Notes: generated from the letters alone by a model not told the origin. Positions 48,701 through 61,030 are shown, counted from the first letter of the stretch. The stretch is 64,000 nt of DNA from Ceraceosorus guamensis (GCF_003144195.1 NW_020290008.1:186001-250000), one strand, 5' to 3'. Made by a program: numbers and translations.

Positions 48701-51700
48701 CCAGACCGTCCGCGACGACCTTCAGGAAGAATTCCAGGAGGAAGACGACACTGAGCGAGACTTCCGTGATACTGAACCAAGAGCCTCGCTTGAGGCCATG
48801 CTCTCTGTACCAGTCGCGGCGGTATGTCGGTGTCGCGACGCCAGCTACAACAATCGAGGCAGCGATGGTGAGGAACATGACGATCTGGTACACTGTGTGA
48901 CGACTGCGTGAGACCGGTCGTCCGAAAAGACGCTCTCCGTAACTCGGAGGAACAATGCTCTGACAGAATCGTCGGAAGGGGTTCCTGCTGGAGAAAAGCC
49001 AGAGCGACTTTTCATAAGAAGGATGCGTGTTCATGAGGCGGGCCTGGGCGATACGTGGGTCGTGTTGCCAGCGGGTGGCGTGCTCGGCGTTGATTGCAGA
49101 CTGAGAGGGTGGCTCGGCAAGACCAAGACCAAAGTCGGTGCGCATGCGAGACAACCGACGCTCTCGAGCAAACAGTCGCGCCTGCTCATCTTCTGTGAGT
49201 GTGTCAAAGATTGAATCACCGCGCGATGGCATGCGCCGTGACCTACGCCCATCCGGATCCTGCTGCGCTCGCAAAGCACCCTGTAGCATAGACTCTCCGG
49301 AAATTGACCGTCTGGCATCTCGAGCACGGATAGTGTCCAGTGGGACATGCTCCTCGGGCGCGTCTAGACGCAAAACCTTCTTAACGGTATCCATGATACG
49401 CTTGATCCTTGAAGGGTTGACGACCTGATGCAGAGTCATTCGCCGCCGCTTCTCTTCGTCCACAGCATTGGCTCCTTGCGACATCCCAGTGCCTTGCGAC
49501 ATCTTTGCTTGGTTGCGTTCGCGTAGCCAGCGATAGGGACTGAATTGGTCCAGAAGTCGCGCCGGTAGGGCTTGTCTAGGCTCCCCTAGCTTCTGCAAGT
49601 ACATTTCCAGCTGCTGCGCGCGCTTTTGGCCCTCTGCAACGCTGAAATTCTCGTTGATGACGGCAACAAACAGACTCAGAACAATGAAGTTGGCAAACAT
49701 CATCCAGCCCCCGAGAAAGATACCGACGATTACGGCTTGTTTGTACTGAGAGCCAGCTTCGAGACTGCTGTAAAGCCGATCTGGCCAGTCTTCTGCAGTC
49801 ATGATTTGCCACTGACCTGCGAAGCTGTACCAATAACGACCATAGTTTAAGAAGGTTGAGACTCCTCCGTCGTCATCCTCTTGTGGGAGCTCTCCACGCA
49901 GCAGCTGGGCAGCTAGCAGGGCGGAGAGTCCAATCATCAAGATCAAGAAGAGGGTTGTGTTGATGAGACCGCTCATTGAACCAAAGACTCGGATCAAGAG
50001 AGCTTGCATACGCGGGACTGCTGCGATAACACGATAGAACCTAGCCAATTGAAAGAAAGTCAGCCAAGGATAGGCGGCGCTCGAATGAATGACGGGGATT
50101 TGGATGATCGAGGTGATGAGAGCCAAGAACAAGTCGACCAGATTGCGTCGAGAGGCGAAGAAACCGCGCGAGTCGCGGTCAAGCACGAAGGAGATGAACC
50201 TCAAAAGGATCTCGACATCGAAGAGGACGGTCAGGGCAAGCTCGGCTAAGTAGCCGCGGCGCTCTTCCTCCTCGGTGTTATATGATGCCTGGCTTGCTTG
50301 CAAGCCAAGGTCGGTAATGATGGCGAGAAGCCAAAAGTACTTCGTCCATCCCCAAATTTGCTTGTAGACGTTTGCGACTCGTTTGCGATACTGCGCCATC
50401 GCATTATTCTCCTCCTCTTTTGGGACAGCAGCGACTTCGATTCTGAGAGCAGGCGAAAGTTGGGCGGTGAGTGAAGAGCTGCAAGCAAAGATCAAGCAGC
50501 GTGTACTTACTTCTCGTCAGCGAAAGCAGAATGCTTCGTTTCGGCCGTAATCGTTGCAAAAGTGTTCGTGATCACGGCAACGAACAAGTTTGCCAGCCAA
50601 AAATTGAGAAGGATGACGGCGACAATGAAGTAAAGGCAAGACACGAAAGGCTCAGTGTCCACAATGTCGTACATGGTGTCCGACCAGTTGTTGGCTGACC
50701 GTCGCGCAACGATGATGCTGTCAGTGAAGGGCCTGGATGAAGGCAGTTGGGGCATCACCAAGCGACAACTTACCACCAATGATGATGACGACTTGTAGCA
50801 AAGAAGCAAAGATGTGGTCAAAGCTTCTTGTTCCGCCCTCGGGGTTTTCCTCGCTCCTTACGCAAACCAATCCGCGCGGGCAGATGTAGCCCTTCGGACT
50901 TCCGAGTGAGGAGCCAGCTTCGGTGAGCGGACCGACCACTTGACCACTAGCGACGTCAACGTGCCCCCCGCAGAACTGGCTAAGGGTGTAGTTGGTGCCG
51001 GGTTCACTGTCGTAGTCACCGACCCAGATGCAGCTCCTCCGCAGGCTGCCTCGGAAAGCTTGTACGCCGATGATGCTGAAGAGCAACATCGCAAATCCAG
51101 TGAAGAATGCAACGTTGACTAGCAATGGGGCTGCCATTTTTAGACTCGCCAGAATTGTCGTCGTACCGTTCGTGACTGTGAGCAGACGAGCCGCGCGGAG
51201 GACGGCAATTGCTCGGAAAATGTAGAGGTGTCGGTCTGAGGTCTGCTCGGCGTGAAATATGCCGAGCAAGAAAGCAACCCAGAAGCAAATGACAGACAAC
51301 AGGTCAACGCGATTCCAGCTGTGTCGCAAGTAAGCATAATTCGCAGCTTGCGCTCGCTGCGCGAGGATAGCTTGAGCGAAAGGAAGCGGACGTGACGCAA
51401 GAAACTTGGCTCCAGCATCAGAGGCTTGTGGTGGCATCGTGCTGCTCTCCTGCTTCTGCGAGGCGCCGGGTCGAGAGGTCGGCGCGATGGTGTCGCCCCA
51501 CTCGCTGAAGCCCATTCTACCGTCAGGTGCGAGTTTATGCGAAGTCACTAGTCTTGGCGATGTATTGGGAGACTGGCCCTGAAGTTTGGATACATTTGCA
51601 GTAGGTCCGTGCTCCAGGTAGGACTTCCTTGACGCCGTGCTGGTACCCATGTGATCGTCGCGGTGCCGATACAGCATGACGTTAGCGCGGTTCTTGAGCG

Positions 51701-53550
51701 AATCACCTAGCTCAGCAAACGTGTCGAGGGTATTGGACTTCGACATTCTTCGCCGCCTTGCTGCTACAGAGTTTGGGTCCTCCAAAGAGCCGAGCTTATC
51801 TGTCGATTCGACTTCGGCATCTTCCGAACCATCAATGCGACCTGTGTGATGAAGGTCATGATTGGTAACCGAGCCGCCCACCACGCCACCGTAAACGAGG
51901 GGTGGGGGGTTGATCAAAAGCCCCGAGACGACCACCCGTGCGACGACCTCGAGACTATAGGTCGGGCGGAGATCGATGAGCTGCGATGAAATTGCAAGGA
52001 TTCCCGGTGTGCTGAGACTTACGTAAAGACGGAAAAGATGGCCAGCAAGACATAGTCCGGCCAGTAATCAAAATATCCGGGCTTCCGTGGGTCCTTATAC
52101 GCGCTGGGCCACGATTGCACCACAAAGGTGACGAGAACGACGATGATCAAGCACAGAATCAGTGGCTCAAACCATCTTGAGGCGACAAGGAGAGGATTGT
52201 CAGCACGGCAGCACACGGCAACTCCACAGAAGACTTCACTCACATGTTAGATAGTAAGCGGGCCATGATCCGCCGGAACTTGTTCTCCGGTCCCAAAAGC
52301 CCGAGACTCCGACCTCGCAAGACCTGCTCGCGGGGTCGAACTTTCTCGCTCTTCGAGGACTTGGGTGTCTCACGCGTGTTGTCACCAGCATCGCTGCCAT
52401 CCTCGCCAGCAAGCCGAATGTGCGGCCCCCGCAGCCCATCAGCATCCATCGGTTGCTCAAAACCTACAACCCTGCGACTGACACGTCTGATGGACTTGCC
52501 CACTCGATCCAAGCCAGCTCTTGCCGTTTGGACGAGCGGAGAGTCCCCTCCTGCACCAGCGATGATTTCAGCAGGTGAACGATGAGAGAGTCGCGGACCC
52601 TCGCTAGGCACGTCATCTTGGCCAAAATACTCCACCTGATCCATGCGAGAAGGCGAAGCTGCGGCGTAGAGGTGATTTCGGCTTCGCTTTCCTGGCCCCA
52701 TCGGTGGGCTTTCTGCGGCTGATGACATCTCGCCGGGCGATTGCACCTCCTGTGCCTGTCCAAATTGGCTCCAGCCCTGCGCTGCACCGAATCGCACATC
52801 TGGAAGGGCAGCGTGATCGCGCAAGCTTACTGGCGATTGGGAAGGAGAATCGCTGAGGATGCGAGGCGCTGAGAAGTCTAGATGGAAAGGTCCGGCACCG
52901 TCGTAGGCGCCTGTATCGACCGAAGCTCCCCCTTCGAAAGCACGGTGTCGACTTTGCATGCGACCCACATCGCCCAATGCCGAAGCGGCACTACCGTCGC
53001 GTCCATGGCCAGAGGGACCGGCACTTTGAGCGTACGGCCCGAGAGTCCCTGCCAGAACCTCGCCTGTGGAGCCTGGAGGCGCAGATCGAAAAGGCTCGTC
53101 GAACGAGGATTCCAAGGGATTGTAAAAGCTGGCCGCACTGCCTGACGATCCATGCTGACGCCGGTTGTTGCTGTACTGGCTGGCAACTGTGCCAATGTGT
53201 AGCTCTTGCTCATCCTCTCCATCTCTCATTCGCGCACCACTGCCCAAATACACTTGAGCAGCGGCATCAGGATCTCCCCTGCTAAGACGACGTGATAGTC
53301 CGGCGTGCATCTGAGGCGAGCTTGTCGGACTGACATCGCGACTGGAAGAGCCATTTCTAGCCGGATCTGCGCTGGTGCTGTGTCCGTACGACATGTCTCC
53401 GTCGTAACGACCTTGGTAGTACGATGCAATAGTGCGACCGCCTCCGCTTTGAGCGCTTGATCGTAGATTTGTGCCCTCTGCTGCTGCCGGATCTGAAGGG
53501 GGTTGGAGAGCATTCGGAGTTCCCCTCACAGGCGAACGAGGCCGCGACAT
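45777..53550 (-). CDS. CCH1: CCH1-type four-repeat voltage-gated-like calcium channel
   Basis: Pore subunit of the fungal high-affinity calcium system at the plasma membrane, working with Mid1 (not in the window). Model: exons 53550-52244, 52175-52023, 51954-50774, 50694-50511 and 50442-45777; 2496 residues. The first ~435 residues are Ser/Gly-rich cytoplasmic sequence. Four six-helix repeats follow. Pore signatures: repeat I GANNW, repeat II MTAEDW, repeat III SLEGW, repeat IV TGEGW, that is Asn-Glu-Glu-Glu at the filter. S4 segments carry few arginines, most in repeat III ([17 protein letters not shown]). After repeat IV comes an EF-hand-like segment (FDPERKGYL) and a Ser/Pro-rich tail. Repeat I has an extra ~190 residues between S2 and S3. 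Splice junctions were placed so that [12 protein letters not shown] and [16 protein letters not shown] read through. Confidence 0.95.
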
Positions 53551-54550
53551 GCTGACAAGCCTATTCAGCGATCTCGAGCCGGAAATGTTGGCCTACCGGT
53601 ATACTACAAGACGTGCCATGCGACGTATTGGGCATACGGCCTTCGAGGTGCGCGAGTGTAGTTTGGGAAAGTCCGACTGAGTATCCCGAAGTAATGTGAT
53701 CCTGGCGCAACCCAACCCGTCGACGGTATGATCTGATGGAAGCAGGGACGGTGGCTGCAAAATCTCTGGAGAGCGAGGCTTGGATCGTATTCAGGGGAAG
53801 GGATGATGAAAGAGGATATTTCATTTGAGTCAATTCGAGATTCCCTGGATTCACGATTACTCTTGATCCAGATCCAAGATTCAAGATTCTTACTTCAAAA
53901 TCCTGCTGGATTCGCATGGACGCGCGCTTCGCCGCCCGTGCATTCAAGGATTGTAAATTCTTGATTCAGATTCAGAAGCGCCGAGAGGTTCAAGCTCGAT
54001 CTTTGAATACTTGATGAAGATTTAAGCAAGTCAGATTCAAGACTTGGGAGCCGGGTTGGGGCGCGTACCTCATCTCATTAACATTTTTAGAGAGTTGAGT
54101 TTTGAGTCCTGAGTGTTATTGTAGACACCTACCTACATGTATAATCAAATCTTGAATCAAATGCATGCTGCCGACAGCTCACAGATGAGGCATGCACAGC
54201 CTTATAGCGTGTTCCCGCGCAAGTCCGGCGCACGCGCGTCCGCAGGCTTGCATAGCCGCGAATCGTGATGACTTTTGGCTGGGCCTCACGTGAAGCGCTG
54301 GGAACCTCCACCTCAGGACGCTGCCCGCGAACCAGCATAGAGCATGGCCGGCTCGAGGTACACGCTAGCTCATACCTATCACAACATTCGTGGATGTCAC
54401 TTCTGCCTCACGACTCATTCGCTTCTGCCAGATGGACCGTTGTCGCTAGCTCTGCCATACTCACATCTCACCATTCCACTTGTTGACCCGACATACGACG
54501 ATCTTCACTCAGGCGCGATTCAGACTGCAATCCCGTTCCCATAAAGCAGC
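53551..54550. other. Intergenic, divergent promoters of CCH1 and TMEM256-like gene
   Basis: Non-coding. It is unusually rich in GATTCAAGATTCTT and TTGATTCAGATTC words at 53825-54050, related to the TCACGAATC words elsewhere. No gene accepted. Confidence 0.5.
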
Positions 54551-55171
54551 ATGCCGGTGCCCACCTATTTCCCCTCGCTGGCTTGCGTCTCAGGAGCAAC
54601 AGCTGTCGCATTCGGTGAGTGTTTTGGTTGAATGAACTCTCTTCGCAGCGAGCTGACGAAGACGTGCACTCCCGTACAGGTGCTTTTGGCGCGCACGCTC
54701 TGCGTCCTCATCTCAATGCACATCGTGAGTGCTCGACAGCAGTCAATGAAGAAGATCTTTCGGCACCAGCCTTGCTCAGCCATCTCACACTTCTGACTGC
54801 CGCGCAGAGCAAGCATCTTGGCAGACAGCCACGATCTACCACCTCGTGCACTCTGCCGCTTTGCTCATCACTACCACGCTACCGATCGCTCCGTCGGCGG
54901 CGCTCACCACCAGTGCTTGGTCATTCGCGACCGGTATCACACTGTTTTCGGGCTCTGTGAGTGCATATATTTGGCCGAATGTCCTTTTGCGATGCTGCGG
55001 GTACTTACTTCTTGCTCGCCGGCTCAGATCTACGGGCTCTGCCTCACCAAGGAAGGTCATCCATCGCGTAAAATTCTTGGGCCTGCCACACCTCTAGGAG
55101 GGCTGGCATTCATCGCTGGATGGGTCGCTCTCGCCGTTGCCCAAAGAAGAGGGGCACCCAGGCTGCGGTGA
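54551..55171 (+). CDS. TMEM256/DUF423-family small membrane protein
   Basis: Small membrane protein of a family found from bacteria to animals; function unknown. Model: exons 54551-54614, 54680-54724, 54808-54956 and 55028-55171; 133 residues, the typical length. Splicing restores AFGAFGAHALRPHL, the family hallmark (GAFGAHGL), then QQASWQTATIYHLVHSAALL, FATGITLFSGS-IYGL and GPATPLGGLAFIAGWVALA. Four hydrophobic segments are visible, with the conserved Trp, Tyr and His before the second. In other eukaryotes related proteins are mitochondrial or in endomembranes; location here is not shown by the sequence. Confidence 0.9.
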
Positions 55172-56045
55172 GGATGCTCAGCGCTAGCTACATGTTTCGG
55201 ATTCTCAGTGGAACAATCAGCGAATGGCGCAAGACCTGCTATTGGATACACGTTTGATTCTGAATCAGGGAAAGGATAATCTGTCCTACAAGCCTGGGTC
55301 TGCGTGCATCAGGAGCAACAGCACCACCCATCGTCGCATGTACACAGAGACAGGGCATCTCCTCATGCAAGTCCCGCTTGATCGTCAAAGATGGCCAACG
55401 CAGCAGGCGACAAGAACGAATGATGTTCTCGAGGATCCAGCGTGCTATCACCACCCTCTCTTGTGACGGAGAGATGACTGAGACAGACGCCGAGCGTCGT
55501 GGCGTCCCCTGCTGGATGCCCATGACAGAAATCGCTGTGAATCAAGAATTTGAGTGCGGGCGCCGAGTTTCGCGCACGTTGACTCGTGATTCAGATTCAA
55601 AATTCACAATTGAGATTCTTGATTCCTGATTGCTGCATCCAGCTAAAAACGGTTTGAGTCACGAGTCTGATGAGTGTAGCCAGCTGCAGGCCGCTCGCTC
55701 TGTGTATGATGATTAAGAATGCCTGAATTGCTCCTGCTGCTGCTTATCAAACTTACGCGTCCGATGGCTGCCGTTTCGATCTCGTCACGATCGGGCAAAG
55801 CAGCGCAGCAGCAGCGCTTCCATGCGCCGGCGTATGTGCGCATCTCACCTCCAGTCACGAGTCTGTGAGTGCAAGGCGCCAGGTTCGGTGATGCTTAACA
55901 AACAACCTGTGGGGGCTGCAATTATTGAATCACGAATCGTGAATCTGTGACTGATGACCACGCTTTCATGCATTTGTCCATCTCATCGACCACTACATCC
56001 TCAAACGTACAAGTCAGCTCGTTGCACCCAAAGCATAGCGCTATC
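55172..56045. other. Intergenic, 0.9 kb
   Basis: Between two plus-strand genes. It holds repeated GATTC/CACGAATC words (55579-55630, 55926-55950). No gene seen. Confidence 0.5.
55926..55950. repeat. Inverted TCACGAATCGTGA word pair
   Basis: GAATCACGAATCGTGAATC is a near-palindrome made of the same word family as the repeats at 8837, 10084, 20071 and 62151. It sits about 100 bp upstream of the DUF1772 gene. Confidence 0.6.
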
Positions 56046-57147
56046 ATGTCTTCTCAAGCCGTCTCTATCGATCGTCTGGCGTTGCATGCCCTGCGCTTCA
56101 AGGCCAGCACTCCCTCAGCATTGGTGCTCGGGCTCGGTTTGTAAGTTCTCAAAAATTGAGGCTTCACGTGGGTGGTGACGCTAGCTGCTGAGCTGATGTA
56201 TGCACCCCTATGCGTGTGTTTGGGAAACGCACTCAGCGCTGCCAACTCATATCTCTTCCTTGGTAACATTGCGCTCGCCGGCCTAGGCCCCTTGCCTGTC
56301 ATCACTTCCTGGAGGGAGGAGCTGGGCTTGCGCGCAGGACAAAGCACCGTGATGTGAGTACAAGCTCGTCGAGCCCGGCGGGCCGATGCGCTCGCTCAGG
56401 CTGGTCGGAGAGATGCTGCTCCCATTGGGGATGGGCCTACAATCTTGATTAGTATCGTGTGTGACACTGGGCTGGGCATGCGCAAGCAGGAGCCAGCTTG
56501 CATGGGCCCCTATGTGCTTCCAAAGTCTGTAGCTGACACACGCAATCCACGATACTCTTGTCATCAGATTCAAGAAATTCTACAAATCGGCGACCCCTTA
56601 CTTTGCCGGGTCCGCAGTCCTTTCAGCTCTGTCGTTCCTGGCCACAGGCTTCCTCGCTCGTCCTCTGAGAGTCCTCGTCTGGCCTGCCGCACTTGTCACG
56701 GGAGCTGTGCCAATCTACACCTACTTTGCCAGTAAGTCATCGCGTATGTCCAAGTACGCGGACGCACAAGATTTCTGTGGATCGCTGTCGTTTCTAGCTA
56801 GGCCCCACCGCCCGCTTTCTAACGCCGGCATGCTTTTGTCGACTGTCGCAGTGTACCCAAACATCAACGCAATTTGCGACACGGCAGACACTGTGGGACC
56901 AGTCAAAGGTGCTATTGAGACGCTCTCCCCAAACGAAATCAAGCAGACGGACGAGCGCATTAACAAGTGGATTCTGCTCAACAACATTCGAATGGGTCTC
57001 TCTGGCACAGCTTGGTAAGTGTGCCGCGTACGAAGTCCTGACGCAAATCCGCATTACCGTCGCCTCTCCGATGAGATCGGTCGCTGACACAGCCTCTCGC
57101 ATGCCGCCACCAGGTTGTTCGCCTTCTCTGCCGTTCTGCTGTACTGA
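56046..57147 (+). CDS. DUF1772 (anthrone oxygenase-like) membrane protein
   Basis: Four-helix membrane protein of the DUF1772 family. Some fungal members are anthrone oxygenases in polyketide clusters; many are of unknown role. Model: exons 56046-56140, 56237-56353, 56568-56731, 56852-57014 and 57114-57147; 190 residues, the usual size. Seen: ANSYLFLGNIALAGLGPLP near the first segment, YFAGSAVLSALSFLATGF and VLVWPAALVTGAVPIYTYF as later segments, MYPNINAICDTAD, and the late WILLNNIRMGLSGTAWLFAF block with the conserved Trp, Asn and Arg. No polyketide synthase is nearby, so a role in such a pathway is not supported here. Confidence 0.85.
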
Positions 57148-57401
57148 GCAGGAAGGCACTCGCAGACCGCACCTTCTTTTTGTGAAGCCATCGCTCGTAT
57201 CGACGTACCCAACTGGCAGCGCTGCCATTCATTGTATCCTTTGCTTGTGATTCTGCGCAGAAATGCATGGCAGAGACTCCCATTTGAATGAGAAGATTAG
57301 CGAGAGGGGATCTGCTGGCATGCCGAATTCGCGCAGGGGCATGGCAACAGAGATGCATTTCTAATGAACGAGAGGGTTACATGAGCGAGATCTGACGCTG
57401 C
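57148..57401. other. Short spacer between convergent genes
   Basis: 3' flanks of the DUF1772 gene and RIP1. Nothing else seen. Confidence 0.5.
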
Positions 57402-58636
57402 TCAACCGATGATAAGCTTGCCCTCGCCGTCGTTGAAAGAACTGCAGAATCGAGGTGGCGAAGTCAGTAGCCGTAGTGATGACTGCGCGTCGAGGTACTC
57501 ACTACTCTGGAACCTCCAAGTTCAAAGGTGCCGGGCCTTTTCGTGCGCGGCCACTGATGTCGTAGTGAGAACCGTGGCATGGGCAGTACCTATGTACCAA
57601 AACAGCGGGCAGGACGTAAGCTCCCCGGCACACAAAAGCGACGCATCCATCAAGCGACTCACCAGCCGCCAAAGTCGCCAGCCTCGCCAATGGGTACGCA
57701 ACCCAAATGGGTGCATACACCGAGCATGACAAGCCATTCGGGACGCTGAGCGCGGTCCGAGTCCTTTTGAGGGTCACGCAGCTTGCTGACGTCGACTTTG
57801 TTGGCCTCCTCGATTTCGTCTGCAGTACGGTGTCTAACAAAAACTGGCTTTCCACGCCACTTGATGATCGCGTTCTTTCCCTCCGGAATGGATTCCAGCT
57901 CAACTTCCACCTTCGCCAAGGCAAGAACGTCCGCTGACGCGCTCATCGAAGCCAAAAAGTCCTGCACTGTCGCTCGCGCACCCGATGCAGCGACCAACCC
58001 AAAGGTGCCTACCATGAAGTAGCTGAATGCCTTGTTGCTCGTGGGGTTCGAGGTTCGGTACGCGCCAAAGTCCGGAACAGTCTGCAATTGACGGCTGGAG
58101 GTGTGAATTCCGCGCAGAGAAGACCTAGAGGCGAGGCCAGTGGATGGAAGCGCTGAGACGACAAAGCACATGCGTCAGCACCTCTCGCATGCTAACTACC
58201 CCTTTTGTGTTGCGAGAGCGCTTCCCTCTCAGACCCCAAACATACTGGTCAAACCTTTCTCTATTTAGACATGCTCTCAGGAGACTCACCGTTCACGTTG
58301 GTGCGCGCAAAAGCAGCGGAAGCGGAAGGCTTGCCAAGCGCCCATGTTGGCACAGCGGTGCCATCGTGACGAGGAGCAGGTCCGTCGTGGTGAGCGTGTG
58401 GGTCCTCTGGTGCTCGCGCCGACAAGTTGACAGCTGATTGTGGTGCTCCTGATGCGGACACACGCACAGTAGGCCTGGAGAATGACGTGCACAAAACGTG
58501 TCGGAGCAAGGCATGTAAGTTGTGTGCAGATTCATCGCGAGCCGGCAAGTCGCCGCCGGAACCCTACAATCCAAAGGTAGGGCAACACTCACAGCAGGTT
58601 GGAGAAGGTTCGGCTACGCAAAGACAACGTCGACAT
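57402..58636 (-). CDS. RIP1: Rieske iron-sulfur subunit of cytochrome bc1 complex
   Basis: Electron carrier of respiratory complex III in the mitochondrial inner membrane, passing electrons from ubiquinol to cytochrome c1. Model: exons 58636-58593, 58474-58290, 58152-57663, 57589-57503 and 57441-57402; 281 residues. Seen: an N-terminal targeting-like segment [15 protein letters not shown], one membrane helix ([17 protein letters not shown]), the hinge region [20 protein letters not shown], and both cluster-binding loops, CTHLGC and CPCHGSHY, the second read across an intron. The end is [17 protein letters not shown], as in the family. It is longer than yeast Rip1 (about 215 residues) through an N-terminal insert with a His cluster ([15 protein letters not shown]). 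The gene is divergent from the lipase gene, 672 bp away. Confidence 0.95.
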
Positions 58637-59308
58637 TTTGACAAACAGCTCCCAAAACGGAATGGGCACTACGTGTGACGAATCGTGAATGGAGCTGCCA
58701 GCGTGACGACAGGGGTGATGTGATGATTGTCCCTGCCAGCGTCTATCCACTTTCAGGTTTGTGTGTCCAACCAGCTGTATCACTACAGCCCAGTGTAGTA
58801 CCTAGCAGCTGCGAGAAGGATCACTCTTGACTGGGCGTAATGCAGCCAGCCAGCCAGGCGCGTCCGACGGGCGCACGAATCAGCGTGCGCTGGGTTTTTG
58901 TCAGCGGGATCCCGCGCGGCTCAGTCCGATCAGCCACGTGGCGTGCACTCGTGGTTCAAACTTGCTGCCCGCACCTGATGTCCCCGCTCAATTTGATATT
59001 ATTCGTGATCCTTGATTCACGTTGTACCAGATTGAACGTGGCTGTGTTGTGCGCGTGCGTACAGCATCGACGCGAGAGCAGAGTAGCTGCGTCGCGGCAA
59101 CGCTGGATCGGAGCTCCCACGTTGACAGGCAAAGCATCGACCATATCAACGTGTTGTTCTTCGGCAGACGCACGCACGCTTGGTAAGTACTTCAAATACC
59201 TCTTCTTTTGACTCTCCACAAGCAAGCTGATTACACCTATTCAGGCCACCGAACATCGACGTTTGAGGAAGCACCCAACGGGTGGTCTCCCATCCAGCGA
59301 GATCCGCA
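58637..59308. promoter_or_regulatory. Divergent promoter region of RIP1 and lipase gene
   Basis: Non-coding spacer between two divergent starts. It has CGTGATCCTTGATTCACG at 59006-59023, again of the dispersed word family. No further element could be named. Confidence 0.4.
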
Positions 59309-60780
59309 ATGACTGACGCAGGCAATCCTCCTCCTGACGCTCACTGGGATGGGGCCGACCTAGGAGCTGCGGATGATGGTAGCGATGGCGAAAATTGGGA
59401 CAAAATCGATAGACAAGGCATATTGTTGCTCTTGTGGATACATGGGTAAGTAGGGCGCTTTGCAGACTTACAAGGTCACATTTCTCACTGCATCTCCTTG
59501 CTCGCTCGGCCTATCGCAGTTTCAAAGGATCATCAACCACGACCTTCTGTGACTTTCCGGCACGAGTGGCGCACATGGTACAGGAGACGCATCCCAACTT
59601 GGCCGTCTGCTCCGAGGTGTATCCGACCTACGAGACTCGAGGCTCCTTAGCTGCGGCTTCGGAAGCTCTTCTCGAGTGGCTCACTCTTCGCGCTGTCGAG
59701 TTGGAATGCAAGCCTCTAACGGATGAGAAGACGGGTCAGGAGGTGCCAGCCAACGTATCGGGCAGAGGCCTTGGTGCGGGCAGTGTCCGCATCGTCCTCT
59801 GCGGTCACAGTATGGGGGGATTGGTGGCCGTGGATGCGGCTCTTAGCGCTGCTTCGTCCGCGCCCCCAGGACCTCATCGACACGACCGGCTCTGGCCCCG
59901 AATCGTTGGTCTCATTGCCTTCGACACGCCATACTACGGTGTTCATCCGGGAACATTCAAGAACAGTGCAACAAAATATGGAGGGTATCTGAAGCAAGCA
60001 CACTCGATTGGCACCCAACTAGCGCCCTTGGGAGCCGGTCTTGGGCTTTGGGGAGCTTCAAAGGCAGCAGCCAATCCTGCCCCTGCAAATGCTCATAGGA
60101 TCGCAAATGGTGCATCGCCCTCGTCTGCTTCTTCGCAGTCGACAGGCTCGAAGCAGGAGCAGAAGAAGAGCAGCTCTTGGAGCAGTGCGCTCATGATTGG
60201 CGGTGCTGCTATGACCGTGCTCGCCGGGGCCGCAGGGGGTGCTTACTTCGGCGGAGGCTTTGAATGGCTGAACGATCACTTCTTGTTCGTCAGCAATCTC
60301 TGGGATGATCAGGGCCTAAAGTCAAGGTGAGAGTGTCTGTCCTCCTCGCTGCATGGAAAACCTGATGGCTGACCACTCAAATATCTCAGACTCGAGCGTC
60401 TCGTCGATCAGCCACAAATCTTCTTCCATGCGCTCTACAATCGTCTGCCTCCGCAGCCAGCCTCGTCGGACAGGCGCACCTTCATCGTTCTCCCACCTGG
60501 CAGTTCGCCGGTCGGAGAGAGCTTCGAGCCCATCGAATGTCCAGGCGATATCGATGAGGTGGGGGCACACATGGCAATGTTCGACTCACGGTCGAAGACA
60601 TACTTCAACATGGGACTGCGTGAGCTGCACTGGGCGCCGCCGCGAAGACTAGCGCGTTCACAGTTGACAATATGATTCTTTCGGGCAGGTGCTGCTGCTC
60701 TGGTCGCGCAGTGCATTGACAATGAGACGGCTGAAACGACACCTGAGGCAACAGTCAAGCAGGAATCGTCCGCTCCATAG
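59309..60780 (+). CDS. DUF676-type alpha/beta-hydrolase (putative lipase)
   Basis: Serine hydrolase of the DUF676 lipase-like group; substrate unknown, probably a lipid. Model: exons 59309-59445, 59520-60326, 60390-60619 and 60689-60780; 421 residues. Seen: LLLLWIHGFKGSSTTTF (oxyanion-hole region, restored across intron 1), the nucleophile elbow VLCGHSMGG (about residues 140-148), and IAFDTPYYGVHPGTF, the FDTPY segment typical of these fungal lipases. A Gly/Ala-rich hydrophobic stretch (ALMIGGAAMTVLAGAAGGAY, near 290-310) may contact membranes. The last exon is a choice: without the last intron the frame ends at 60675; splicing gives RAAALVAQCIDNETAE and a Glu/Thr-rich end, with a good acceptor. 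Confidence 0.85.
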
Positions 60781-61030
60781 TTCTTTTCTTTGCGACCTTC
60801 TAGCACCTGAGCTACTACCAAGGACGCCCCCAATCAAAGCGAGCCACTATCTGGATTGGGATTGCACCAACCAGGACTGACATCTTGTCAGACTGCGAAG
60901 CTATTTCGCGCCACCCAGATACATTGGGTCTCAGTCGAAAATGCCTACCCAAGGGCATTGGCAAATTTTTCTGCTGCTGCTCACACCTGCTCGAAGCGCT
61001 CCGCCCATGTGCACTGCCAAGGAGTAGGAT

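Noticed and set aside
48019-48780. A 253-codon open frame in another frame of the CCH1 exon
   Set aside because: Arg/Ser-rich out-of-frame reading inside a clearly coding channel exon.
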